Positions 1 through 11,217 of a DNA stretch of 64,000 nt are shown piece after piece (the stretch's first letter is position 1; each line of letters begins with the position of its first letter). The notes under the pieces are model-generated. The model was not told where the DNA came from. It ran no database searches and saw only the letters and a list, made by a program, of their open reading frames with translations. The position numbers were made by a program, and so were the translations under genes. Origin of the DNA: Mytilus galloprovincialis (Eukaryota; Mollusca; Bivalvia; Mytilida; Mytilidae); assembly GCF_965363235.1 (NCBI RefSeq), contig NC_134851.1:24539847-24603846 (forward strand), in the 5' to 3' direction.

Positions 1-1150
1 AAATACCCGAGATGACATACATCGGTTTGAACACAAATATGTTCAACTTTAACCCTTACTTCTACCTGGCAATAGACACATTGATTGTATGATCTTTCAG
101 TAACAATTTATTCCATAAAAACAAATGTATGTTTCCGCATCGACTATTTACTGGCGGAAAATGTATTTTTTTAATACGCGGTAAAAAAAAAGAAGAAAAT
201 ACTTGTTCATCTTTTAAAGCTCATACAGATAAATTATATATTTTCCGACACTGTCCATGTATTATGTGTCAATATGTTACTATGGAAGAAAATGATAATG
301 TTAGGAGTAACATCATATAGAAATATTCAAATTATTCCGATATAAAACAAACAATAAGCAATTCTCAAGTCTCACCTTCTTAATCTTCCTCTTTATATAT
401 GATTATCCACAACATTCGACAAAAATTACAATTAGCATCAACATGATTTTTTAAATACCGATTCAATTGTGCATGTCAATTGGTAATTATTTCCTCAATC
501 CTTAATAACTGATACCCAAACAGAACATTATTGTATCTTATTACTAAATTAATGAATAGTTTAAACTGATAAATATAAAGTCGACAAGATGACTAAGCAA
601 ATTGTAGAGTCAATGACTGCTTTTGAAATACTTAACGATTTCGAACAAAACACCTACACGGTAATATAATTGGTAGAGAGGTTCATATATTAGATCTGAA
701 TTCCGGGTTAGAAATGTCTAAAATTAGTATGTCACTTGTATGACAGTCGTATCATTTCAATTATATTTAAAAGAATGTGCGAACAAAACAGATATAAAGG
801 GTAAAATAGTCATCATATGGATATGAAATTAGCTGATTTCTGGTCATGGTTCAAATATTTGAATAAGAATGTGACATGCTGTCACTGTTTAAAACTTAAC
901 ACACAAAAAAATAGATTAACAGCGTAGGCACAGCCGACCTTAAACATGATAAATATAAGTAACTGTGCATTTATCATTATTATTATATACAAGCTAAGGG
1001 GTATGCCATATTGTCATTGTCCATCGACTTTATTTGATAGTATAACCATTTTATAAGATAAATGCCGCATTTAAAATCTTATACACGAGCATGTCGACTT
1101 AAAGAATATGAAATTAATTGGAGAGCATATTAAATCAACCGTTTTCAGTC
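1..1150. other. Non-coding stretch with an R7 repeat fragment
   Basis: No convincing gene. Open frames are short and AT-rich with no recognisable domain. Around 715-800 there is a fragment of a dispersed repeat I call R7 (CACTTGTATGACAGTC, then GTGCGAACAAAACAGA). Another part of the same family appears to lie at 2655-2745. The rest is unique-looking AT-rich DNA. Confidence 0.5.
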
Positions 1151-2166
1151 GATAAAAATGCAGATCCCGGAGATATTTGTATAACTGTACTATGTGTAAT
1201 TCAATTACGAATGATTTAAGCTGTACATTCGGACGACGTGTTTTTCAACAGACTGTCGGCATTCCAATGGGAACAAACTGTGCCCCTCTACTTGCCGACT
1301 TGTTTCTTTATTATTATGAGGCTGACTTCATGCAGGAACTTCTTAGGAAGACAGATAAGAAGTTAGCAATATCCTTTAACTCTGCTTTTCGCTATATAGA
1401 TGATGTTCTTTCACTAAATAATTCAAAATTTGGTGACTATGTGGAACGCATCTATCCAATCGAGCTAGAGATAAAGGATACTACAGATACAGTTGAGTCG
1501 GCCTCATATCTTGACTTACATCTAGAAATTGACAATGAAGGTCGGTTGAAAACAAAACTTTACGACAAAAGAGATGATTTCAGCTTTCCAATTGTGAACT
1601 TTCCATTTCTAAGTAGCAACATTCCAGCAGCACCTGCATACGGGGTATATATATCTCCCAATTTATACGATATTCCCGTGCTTGCATTTCCTATCATGAT
1701 TTTCTTGATAGAGGGTTACTGCTCACAAGTAAGTTAGTAAACCAAGAGTTTCAAATGGTGAAGTTGAAATCATCCCTTCGTAAATTTTACGGACGCCATC
1801 ACGAGTTGGTTGACCGTTATGGAATAGCCGTTTCACAAATGATATCGGATATGTTCCTTACGTCGTAACTACAATCCCCTTCCCTTTCATGAATGTGACC
1901 TACCGAATTAGACTATTTACCGGATTTGTTATTACATAAGCAAAACGACGAGTGCCGCATGTGGAGCAGGATCTGCTTACCCTTCCGGAGCACCTGAGAT
2001 CACCCCGTTTTTTGGTGGGGTTCGTGTTGTTTATTCTTTAGTTTTCTATGTTGTGTCGTGTGTGCTGTTGTTTGTTTGTCTTTTTCATTTTTAGCCATGG
2101 CGTTGTCAGTTTGTTTTAGATTTATGAGTTTGACTGTCCCTTTGGTATCTTTCGTCCCTCTTTTGT
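1150..2166 (+). mobile_element. Decayed Penelope-like retroelement: C-terminal half of reverse transcriptase plus 3' tail
   Basis: The open frame at 1177-1737 encodes the core of a reverse transcriptase: a GIPMGTNCAPLLADLF block, then the catalytic YIDD at 1393-1404, then a SYLDLHLEI block. The frame breaks near 1650-1740. Homologous-looking coding resumes in another frame at about 1755-1868 (KFYGRHHELVDRYGIAVSQM) and ends with a stop at 1866-1868. The N-terminal part of the RT is missing and there is no GIY-YIG endonuclease after the RT, so this is a truncated, frameshifted copy. The block order fits Penelope-like elements, which is my preferred class. Related non-LTR families cannot be excluded by eye. 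After the stop, a non-coding tail runs to about 2166 and is found alone at four other places in the window. Confidence 0.65.
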
Positions 2167-2169
2167 ATA

Positions 2170-3550
2170 TATCAAGAAACAAAGATATTAATTTTATTAT
2201 TATTTATGAAAACAATAGATGTAGAGTACAGTTGAGAGCAGTTATGATCGGAGTTGTCAAAATCAAAGTTTATTTATGGCGGGACTCGTTTCAAAGTTAA
2301 TTTAAAATTAATGCGGACCTGTATCTATTTCGGCAGTCATCAAAATTTTTGTAGAACAAAGTCCGCTGTTCGAGTTAATTTTAATGTGGTCTTAGGAATT
2401 GTTAGATCAGTCATACATCCTACAACATGGTCACTTAAACCAGTCAAAAAGTCTGATAAGCATTTTGAATTGTTGTGCAAATCAGAACTGCACCCATCTG
2501 CAGTACACCGGTGTTTAAAGGCATAAAACGATTGAGAAACAAGCAAGTATGGGTTTCAAACTCAAACCGAGATGAAAACCTTGAAAATACAAAAGAAAAA
2601 CAAAGGAACAAAAAGAACATGGAAGTGAAGCAAAAACAAAAAGGCCAACATATGCAGACAAGACCTATTTGATAACAACTGACATATTCCTGACTGGGTG
2701 TAGGACATTTAATGAACAAATAATGGTTTGAACCTGCTGTTGTTCTTGTCAGCTAATGCTTGTCGAATGTTGTCTTTGTCAGCTTGAGATTGTCAACTAT
2801 TGTCATCTATTGTCACAGAAAAGGGACTAAAAGCTAAACAATAGTAGATAAAATATAACATTGAAGACTAAGACTGAGCTACACGAATACACGAAACCCT
2901 CCAAAAACTGCGAGTGATATCAGGTGTTCGGGAAGGGTTATTAGATCTTGCTCGACATGTGGCACCCATCGTATTTCTCATTTAAATTTAAACTTTGTAA
3001 TTCGTCTAATTCGATTGGTCCCTTGGGATGAAAGAATACAGGATTGTGGTTATAACGATTTGATTTAAACCTAGCAGTCAACTTACTCGTAACGGCATCA
3101 AAAAGTATCGAAAGTGTGACTAAAAGGTACAACCAGCCTCGACAATACAGTTGTATATTTAATGCGTTTCCCTCAGTTTTGGTTTGTTACCCCGATTTTG
3201 GTTTTTTTTCCATAGATTTACGAGTTTTGAACAGCGGTATACTACTGTTGCCTTTATGTATGTCGCTGTTCAAACATATCAAGCTCACATCTCAATGTGG
3301 CTTAATTTCTTAGTCTTTTTACCATATCATTCATATCTAGGCAGAAATTTATCTCTATGGATATTTTCATTGATTTGATAGTCTATTGGTTATTTAATGA
3401 AAGAGTTAAAGGTAGCTTCATTGCTCGTATCCCAAAATGAAAAGAACGATTCTTCATTGGTTGAAATTTCATTCATAAAGATGCCGTTGGCAATTGCAAA
3501 TCACATTGGGTTTTTTTTTTTTTTTTTTGGTGTACACTTTTGAAGATACT
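2170..3550. other. Non-coding stretch with an R7 fragment and TTGTC-rich patch
   Basis: Overlapping short frames on both strands look like chance. At about 2655-2745 there is a piece of the R7 family (CATATTCCTGACTGGGTG, then AATGGTTTGAACC). At 2735-2815 the word TTGTC recurs about seven times at irregular spacing. No gene is recognised. Confidence 0.4.
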
Positions 3551-3554
3551 ACCC

Positions 3555-3800
3555 ATAGTGTATAAAGTTCTGAAAAAGAGGCGAACCATATAAAAGGGGT
3601 ATTCAAACTCATGAATCGAAATAAAATGCTGAGGATTTCATGACAAAAAATAATTAACAAAAAGACCGACAACAGTTTACAAAACACAACACAGAAAACT
3701 AAAGACTGAGCATAACAAACCAAACAAAAACCCAGAGAGTCTTGTTTGCCCCGGAAGAGTAAGCAGATTCAGCTTCACATAAGACACCCATTGTGTCACT
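3555..3800 (-). repeat. R3: solo copy of the Penelope-like element tail, with poly-A
   Basis: The reverse complement matches the tail at 1980-2166. It contains a relative of TCTGCTTACCCTTCCGG, then a ...TTTTTGTTTGG... stretch, and ends near a GACTCATGAGTTT-like segment and a T-run on the plus strand at about 3510-3528. There is no RT coding attached, so it is either a 5'-truncated copy or a non-autonomous derivative. Confidence 0.55.
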
Positions 3801-4114
3801 TATATAAGATACTTTGATTAGTTTATTAAGTGGTTGGCATCACAAAATAGAGGATTTTGCCATTTTGTTTCATCTGTATAAACAAAGACTTCAAGACGAT
3901 CACTATAGACTATAACACTAATTTAAAAGGAAAGATATTTGGATAATCTAGATTTTTCTTGAAAAAGAGATCCGCGAAAATAAGCTTGTCTAAAAATGCA
4001 TTTACTCTTTCCGGTTACTAATAATATACAATGTAAAATAGAATTTCGCTTCTTTGGTTTTTTCGTCTTTTAATTTTACGCAATACCGGTAACGCCTGTA
4101 AACGAAAGTTGTAC

Positions 4115-4322
4115 TGTGGATTCATTAATATTCGTTGGATACCAATTTTCGTTGATTTCGTGGGTATAGATAAACCATGAAATTAAATGTTCAACGAATG
4201 GCAAATGCTCTAAAGGCTTGAATAAAGACTTTGTCAAAACCACGAATTTAAATGTCCACAAACACGCAAGTATTCCTTGATCCACGAAAATTGGAACCCA
4301 CGAAAATAAACGAATCTACAGA
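4115..4322. mobile_element. MITE with long imperfect terminal inverted repeats (CTGTGGATTC...)
   Basis: The left end reads CTGTGGATTCATTAATATTC and the right end is its inverted counterpart (GAATCTACAG). Similarity between arms runs roughly 40-50 bp, including CCAATTTTCGT on one side and ACGAAAATTGG on the other. The total is about 208 bp and there is no coding capacity. The superfamily is not determined because no clear target-site duplication is visible. Confidence 0.5.
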
Positions 4323-4609
4323 ATTCATTTAACAGAATAAACTATTTAAATAAAACATTTCCTCGAGAAAATAAATAAATTCGAACCTCGTTGGGTCGAA
4401 ATCGATGGGATTGGACAAAAAGATCTATCCGAAGTTCAACTGATCCGAGGTCGAGTGTGACGTCATCAACATGTTCAATTACATTATTTGTTGCAATCTT
4501 TTACAAAATATTTATGATTTGATAATTGTCACGAAAACATCTTAAAAACAAATATAAGTTTTGCAGTTCCATTAAAACGTTTAATCCCGCTGCAAATTTG
4601 TGCCCCTGT

Positions 4610-4885
4610 CCTAAGTCAGGAATGTGATGTACAGTCGTTGTCGTCTTTTTGTGTAGTTTAAAAGTGTTTCTCGTTTCTTGTTTTTATATAGATTAGTCCG
4701 TTGGTTTTCACGTTTGAAAGGTTTTACACTAGTAGTTTTGGGGGCCCTTTATAGCTTGCTGTTCGGTGTGAGCCAAGACTCCGTGTTGAAGGCCGTACCT
4801 TGACCTATAATGTTTTTTTTAAACTGTTACTTGGATTGAGAGTTGTCTCATTGGCACTCTGATCTCATACCACATCTTCCTATAT
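4610..4885 (-). repeat. R1 dispersed repeat just downstream of the C1q gene
   Basis: On the minus strand it begins GAAGATGTGGTATGAG, includes GCCAATGAGACAACTCTC and TATAGGTCAAGGTACGGCC, and ends in the conserved AAACCAACGGACTAATC stretch. The same order of blocks recurs at 58485-58690 on the plus strand. It starts about 60 bp after the C1q stop codon, so it may form part of that gene's 3' UTR. Confidence 0.65.
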
Positions 4886-4939
4886 CTAGTAATATCGAAA
4901 GTATAAACTATAAAACAACAGCAAATAGTTTTTAATTCT

Positions 4940-6620
4940 TTATAGAGCACAATCTGGCTGAACCATAAAACCACTGAATGTCGTCAAGTCGTGGCCAATC
5001 AAACCGTGATTGTAGTTTGCATTTTTTACGTAAACATGATCCTCAGCATTTAGATGAACCGTGACGCTAGCAGTAGCAGTTTCCCAATTTGTAGTAGCAT
5101 GTCCGTAAACTCTTTGGAGATATACGCCATTTTTTACAATGGAAACATCAGTCGCTCCATTTCCGTTAACTCCAATAGTGACGTCAAACACATACACCCC
5201 AGCATAAGGTGCAGTGAACATTCCAGTAATGCCACTGAAGCTGTTGCCTTCGTTTGTCATAACATGGTCATAATGGAGAATCTCGTGGAGTGTAAGATTT
5301 GTACGATGATCACCTAAAGTAGCAGTAAATGCAACTCCTCGTTGCTTTACACAATCTGAAAAGTACAAAATGTATTACAGAAAAGGAAAAAAAAACTTAA
5401 TTTTAAGCGAGCGCAGCGAGCGGTTGCAAGAGAGCTAATACACTATTTTTCGTACGAGACAACGATTATCTCCTCAATGATTTTCAGAGCATTCAGGCGC
5501 TTTATTTTATTGGAACTAGATGTTTTTATTTTATGTGTTTCTGATAAAATAAAATGTCTTTCCGAATTTCAGTCCATGTCTTTTAATGCAAGATTACTTC
5601 AGTTTTGTGACTGAGAAGTATCTTATTGTAATACTTGTGATATCTGAATGTAATTCATGTGATATCTCTTTATAATATAAATATAAATTTATGTGTAGTG
5701 ATCCAATTATCATATTCCCAAGACACCATACCCGACATATTTAAGATTTATCCCATAATTCCATAATATATTTATTATTTCTGTAACTTATTTTCTTATC
5801 TTCCTATGGGTGCTTACATGGCAGATATTTTTTTTTTTTTTTTTTTTTTTTTATTTTATTTTTCCCATTATACATCTTTAATTAATTTAATTTTGAATGT
5901 TCCACATTTTATAATTGACTCATTTTTGTTGTCTATCAGCTTTGTGACCGTGACGTCATAAACGGTTTTTTTTTTTATGATATACTGCTGAAAATGCAAT
6001 TGTGAATTATGAATTATAAGGAATGACTGTTATACTTCTTTTTTTTTCGTCTTTTCGAAATATCATCAAAAAAGTTGTGCATACTTTTCAACAACACGCT
6101 ACGTCGCGGGAAATTCAATGTGCACCAAATGGTTGCTGTATTTTTTGATAGACATATATTACATATATATTACAGTAATTCCTTTCCAAATTAATGTCTT
6201 TTGTGGTACAATGTACACTTAACAAATCAAGTGTCGTCTCAAAAAAAAAAAAAGGAATGTATTTAAAAAATAGTAGATTGATTATTGTTTAACGCCACTT
6301 TCGGCACTCTTGACAGTTGTGTGGGGGTATTTTTTATTGGTAGAGGTGCCGATGTGCCAGGAGAGAAATCACCGACCTTTGGAAGGAAAACTGACAATCC
6401 TTGACAATTAGAGTATGTATGTCTTAAAATATAAATTCAACGTAACACAATAAAATTTCTACTCAGGCAGAACACACTTTATCCTACCTTCTAACTTGAT
6501 TAATCTCTCCGTAAGTTTCTGCACCTGGAGTGCCAAATCCTCCTCAATAAGTAGACGCCTTTGTTGGCTTTTAACGCACGCAAAGACGCATAGTATCAAA
6601 ACAATTAATTCATTCGACAT
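4940..6620 (-). CDS. Secreted C1q-domain-containing protein, two exons
   Basis: Exon 1 is 6620-6488 and exon 2 is 5355-4940 (stop 4942-4940), joined by GT-AG splicing with matching phase (one base, then two). The product is 182 residues. Residues 1-18 are a hydrophobic signal peptide (MSNELIVLILCVFACVKS). Residues 21-44 form a short heptad-like helix. Residues 51-180 are a C1q jelly-roll with GVAFTA near its start and FSGF at 171-174. There is an N-L-T glycosylation sequon at 64-66. I chose the inner Met (6618-6620) because the nine residues before it would weaken the signal peptide. Such short coiled-coil/C1q proteins are a large lectin-like family in mussels, proposed to act in pathogen recognition by assembling into trimers. 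That role is inferred from the family. The open frame's apparent N-terminus at 5368 lies in the intron. Confidence 0.85.
5356..6487 (-). other. Intron of the C1q gene, carrying a SINE fragment and homopolymers
   Basis: The donor GTAGGA is at 6487-6482 and the acceptor TTTTCAG ends at 5356. The intron contains a T-tract near 5829-5852, a GCGAGCGCAGCGAGCG word near 5406-5421, and at 6275-6420 a piece of the SINE family also present at 7705-8140 (GTTTAACGCCACTTTC, GCCAGGAGAGAAA). Confidence 0.7.
6275..6420 (-). repeat. 5'-truncated SINE fragment inside the C1q intron
   Basis: It shares GTTTAACGCCA, GTGCCAGGAGAGAAA and GAAAACTGACAATCCTTG with 7710-7860. It lacks the tRNA-like head seen at 8040-8135, so it is a 5'-truncated copy in minus orientation. 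Confidence 0.6.
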
Positions 6621-6879
6621 ATTATGATAGATATAGACTACTGTCAAAATAAAGATAAGACTTACAATAATAAATCTTACTTTAACTGCCTAATCTGGAG
6701 AAATACACAGTTCGTGTCGTACAAATTTTACACAAGTTACATATACCAATAATGAATACATGGTATTGAACGCAGTCACATTCTTTTGGACATTAACCAT
6801 TCTAGGGAGCTGTAAACCCTTTCAACGCACTTAATTTTATTTCTGATTTTGATAGAGTTCCTTTTATTATATCATTTTT

Positions 6880-7480
6880 TATACGCCCGTTTACGGGATG
6901 TATTATGGTATACCGTTCTCTGTCCGTTTGTCTGTCTGTCGTACCGTCCGTCAATCGTAAACATGTCGGATAAGAACTCAACAACTCTTTAACCAATTGC
7001 ATGGAAATTTGGTGAACGTTGATATCTATTGACTGTAGCTCTTTTTCGATTTTCATCAATTTTGGATTTCACGTTTCAGAGTTATCGGAGTGTTATCATT
7101 AAAACAGGGTGATTTTCAAGTTTTCGATCAACAATTCAAAAATGCTTGAGCAAGTTTTCATAAAACCTTTGTGAATTGTTTATATTTATTGATTTGAGAT
7201 TAATTTCGATTTTTATAAATTTTACATTTTTAATTTATGGGGTTTTATTCATTAAAAAAAGGAGGATTTTGTTGTTTGTCGGCAATAACTCAAAATTTCG
7301 TTGCACAGTTTTCATAAAATTTGGGTGACACCTACATTTTAAATATATGGGGTTTTATTCATTAAAGGAAAGGGGATTTTCCTGTTTGTTGGCAATAACT
7401 CAAAATTTCGTTGCGCAGTTTTCATAAAATTCGGGTGACACCTAAAAAAAAATTGGTGACACCTATTAAAAAAGCCTCTC
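6880..7480 (+). repeat. R6 dispersed repeat with internal 110-bp tandem modules
   Basis: It starts ATACGCCCGTTTACGGGATG, followed by a CCGT/CTGT-rich stretch and AACTCTTTAACCAATTGC. Inside, a module starting GGGGTTTTATTCATTAAA is repeated at 7239 and 7349 (period 110), each followed by GGCAATAACTCAAAATTTCG and GGGTGACACC. Part of the block is repeated a third time near 7452. No coding. Confidence 0.6.
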
Positions 7481-7704
7481 TTTAGTTTTTTTTTTATAAA
7501 AAAAGTTCTTTGTATTCATTGAAATAACGACAGGCATATCATGCGCTCGCGGCGCAGCACTTTATTAACTTGTACTTGTACTTGAATTATGTTCGTCTTA
7601 TTTGTTAATAGATTGTGTTGCTTCTTTCAAATTTTCGTTGTTTAAAATCAAATTAAAGTATGACATGTTGCGTCCAAGTGATTTATTGATATATACACAA
7701 CACT

Positions 7705-8140
7705 AAAAGAGATGATTGATTAGTGTTTAACGCCATTTTCAGCACTATAAAGGCTATTTTGTGGCAGTCAGTTTTTGTTGGAAACCGCAGTGCCAGGAGA
7801 GAAACAGTCGGCATTCGGTTGGAAAACTTACAATCCTTGTCAATTTATAGTAGAGTATACATAGTATATATTTGTTTAGGGGCCAGCTGAAGGACGCCTC
7901 CGGGTGCGGGAATTTCTCGCTACATTGAAGACCTGTTGGTGACCTTCTGCTGTTGTTTTTTTTTTCTATGGTCGGGTTGTTGTCTCTTTGGCACATTACC
8001 CATTTCCATTCTCAATTTTATTATAAATTCTTAAGTTCTGCCACGTGCATGGTTAGAACTTGCAACCTCAATGTTTACTTATTAGTGATACATTCATTGG
8101 AATACTTAGACCGCTAGGCCATCAAGGACTCTCAATTGCT
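7705..8140 (-). mobile_element. tRNA-derived SINE, interrupted by an R2 repeat
   Basis: On the minus strand the head at about 8135-8040 is tRNA-like. It has an A-box-like TGGCCTAGCGGTCTAAG and a B-box-like GGTTGCAAGTTCTAACC, with Leu/Ser-type spacing. The body continues at 7860-7705 and ends near GGCGTTAAACACTAATCAATC. Between the two parts sits an R2 repeat (7862-8027). The body is shared with 6275-6420. It would have been transcribed by RNA polymerase III from the head. The boxes look degenerate now. Confidence 0.6.
7862..8027 (-). repeat. R2 dispersed repeat inserted in a SINE
   Basis: The minus strand carries GAGAATGGAAATGGG, then TGTGCCAAAGAGACAACAAC and CGGGTGCGGGAATTT-type sequence (plus-strand form at 7908-7922). 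Related copies lie at 11218-11350, 49925-50013, 55480-55585 and 61741-61800. Confidence 0.65.
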
Positions 8141-8149
8141 ATATATTGT

Positions 8150-9590
8150 GAAGATTTTTACCATTCTTTAAATTATATGCCAGCTTTAGAACTTATGGTA
8201 GAAGCATCGTTTTTGAATAAAGAACGATAACTCTCTCTACACGACCCATCTGAAAAGTTTCGTCACTCTCGTTAAATCTCGTACGATTATTTTTGTTAAT
8301 GGCTGCTGAATTTAACATTTCAACGCGAAATTAAAAAAAACCAGAACAGATTGGAATAATTTCGATGTTAAATACGACATGAACTTTTATTTGTTTGCAA
8401 AAATAAGAATTCAGAAATTTTGGTAACTTGTGTAATTTATTTGATTTTTATTGTACCACGGAAATAACCGAAGTTTGGACAACAACATCTGACGCCATGT
8501 TTCGTCTGCTTCATCTTTCCATTATCAGTGAGGTCAAAACAAATTTCTTAAATAATCACAGGTACTTCATTTAAAAGTCACACAATCATAATTAACGATA
8601 ACATATTTAGCGTAAAAGTTCCGTCCAGACACAAGAACACAGAAAAAACCTCTGCAAGCAATACATTTCGGGATATTTTTTTTATAATGGCCATGCGGCA
8701 TGTGGGGTAAACTCCACTGCACTGGTTGATCATGACTACTTATGTTCATCTGCCACATAATTCCCCATATCAAGGAACAGTGATAATGACGTTGGTTATA
8801 CTGTTGAATGTGATCACAGTTATTCATCATGCTCATGTAGCCCACAGATTAATTCAAACCTTAACAAAAGTTTAAAACAAAACAAAACAAAAATTCAAAT
8901 AATTCACTATCTTCTTATTATGTACTTCCTTAAGCAAACTCTCAACAAATCTTTTCACTGATTATGTCACATATCAGATATGGACCATCAGATATCTACC
9001 TTATACAGTTCCAGGCGATGGAAACTGTTTTATTTTCTCTCTCTAAGCTTAATCATGAGGAGACTTAAGTCTGAGTCGTACATTTATTATAAGTACAGAC
9101 TGTATATATTGTATGCTCCCATATTGGCCAAAATTGGATTTTATGGGAAGGAGTTAATATGAATATATATATTAAAGTTGAGCATACACGTGTTTCTATC
9201 ATGTTAACAATCACACGTGAGTGTGTGTCCGCATAGTGGTCATCTATTGGTGTTTATATTAGATAAAACAGGTTTATGTTTTTAAATATGTAATATTTCC
9301 TATTTTACAAATTCGGATTTTCAAAATATATCTTAGCAATGCAGAGTATGAGCTTTTAAAATATATTATATATTGGCATAAATTCAGCAAACTAGAAACG
9401 ATATTTTTTCTCGAACATAAATTGCATTTATTCAGCACCTATTAATGTGGCTCAATGAGCATACTACCTTACACAACAATAGCAGAAAACAATAGAACAT
9501 TATATTTGTGACAATGTATATATGTTTTATGAGTGTATATAGAATTGATTAACTTGATTTTCTAATCGTATATGTTTATATTTGTAGTTG
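8150..9590. other. Non-coding stretch, nothing recognised
   Basis: Only short AT-rich frames are present. A ~32-bp segment at about 9305-9340 is the inverted counterpart of 9647-9680 (AAAATCCGAATTTG core), which suggests an association with the LTR-like sequence downstream. Confidence 0.35.
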
Positions 9591-9599
9591 ATGTTATGT

Positions 9600-10160
9600 G
9601 GCTTTGGTGTCAAAGCCAATTGAGGCAGAGGGGAGATGTTATAGATATATTATGAAAATCCGAATTTGCAAAATGAAAATTTAACAGCTTTGCAAACTTT
9701 CTTTTATTAAATATATTTTTTTTTCTCAAAATGAATTTGTAAAAATGGACAATTTAGAAGAAAATAGATTTTACTGATGTTTGACAAATATTGATAATTA
9801 TTCATTCATTAATTATACAGTCATGCTATATTTTGAATAAAAGAAAGAGTGTAGGTAATTAGGCCTATTGTCAAAATTACATAGATTGTCGCAACATTGG
9901 TATACCAAAATCAATAATTTAGATTAAAGTGTCAGCTTGGTTGACAAGACAAACTTATGAGTGACCTATTAAAATGTTGTGGTCAGTTACGAAATTATGT
10001 AACGAGAATTTTCATTGGTAAAACGAAGAAAACCTGGGATCTCTAAGCACGTGAGCAACGACTTTTTTAAGTTAGTGTTTTGGGTTATTCGTCAGTTGCC
10101 ATGAGATTTCAATAAAATCTTAGTTATTTTTGGAATTCTTCGTTTTTACCAGGCCAGCTA
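9600..10160 (+). mobile_element. Probable 3' end of an LTR retrotransposon (polypurine tract plus LTR)
   Basis: A purine-rich GAGGCAGAGGGGAGA tract at about 9622-9636 is followed directly by TGTTATAGATATATT, the arrangement expected where a polypurine tract meets the TG start of a 3' LTR. About 475 bp on there is an AATAAA (near 10111), which would be the LTR polyadenylation signal. No polyprotein lies upstream, and the LTR's CA end and target duplication were not fixed. The Ty3-like class is a guess. Confidence 0.35.
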
Positions 10161-11215
10161 AAGTCCAGACGACATAGGCTGAAAGTCAAGTACGACAAAT
10201 ATAAGATATTTCGGATTGGTCAATATTTGTCGCATTGCGTAAATATATCATATTATATTTTGATATGTAAATAGCACAGGATTTTTAAATCGCGAATAGT
10301 TTTCTTGTTAAAATAAGCTAAGATGTATTGTCATTCGACGCTCGTATATCCGTTCAGAAAAGTGCAGATTAGTTTAGGTAAAGATCCCTGCCCCACCCGA
10401 GTTGTATACTTGTATTTATTAAATCTTTGTACGCATAGATAGATAGATAATAATACTATCAGTATGACATTGTTCGGTTGATCATGAAGACATATCACAT
10501 ATGTATATGTATTATTATATATGATTTCTCATTTTGATTACAACTCTATTTTGTAGGCTGTCGTGTACTTCGCAGCGGTGATCCTGTATCTGATGACATC
10601 GGGACTCGATTTTTTTTTTTAAATATTACAGTAAGCTGCACATGCTGGCGAGCTATTCCTAAGAAACAAGTGTTTGTTTTTATTTTATAAATACTTTGTA
10701 TACGTTTGAGGTGACGAATTAGAATATAATAACCTATGATTATACCATGACTTTGATAGGTATATACAGAGCATTTTACTCGGAAATATGTGAGCTACAT
10801 CCTTTAAAATTCAAGCTGCAACAGTCACCTGAATATTTTATGCGTCAGTTTAAACCTGATCAAAGCATTTTCCAACTACCGAGTACTTTATCACTATATC
10901 AGGTCCACATTTCAACCTATTTAGCAATACGCTATTATGATTATATAACATCACAGTTCCAAAATTGCACTCAGTATCTAAATTGCACCTATTCAACAAG
11001 CTGAGGTAATCTTACAAATTTCTTTCATCATGCGAAGTTATCTAATTATCATCTTTTTTAAGATGAGCAAAGTAAATTGTTACTCGCATCCTTTTCTTCA
11101 AAAAATAATAGTTGAAGCATGGAATAATGTCCAATTGTTCGAAATATTTGAAGAAATAAAACAAAACATCTGTTTATATTCTAGTTTTAAGGATTTGAAA
11201 TAAAACATGTAATGA
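10160..11215. other. Non-coding stretch, no gene recognised
   Basis: An 85-codon open frame at 10747-11004 has no recognisable domain, signal peptide or repeat structure, and its composition is that of the surrounding DNA. I see no RNA gene here. Confidence 0.35.
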
Positions 11216-11217
11216 TA

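Noticed and set aside
8470..8540. Possible third hammerhead on the minus strand (CTGATAATGG ... GACGAAAC)
   Set aside because: The core lacks CUGANGA and no consistent stem II can be drawn, so the similarity is too loose.
10747..11004. 85-codon frame
   Set aside because: No domain, signal or neighbours to support it.
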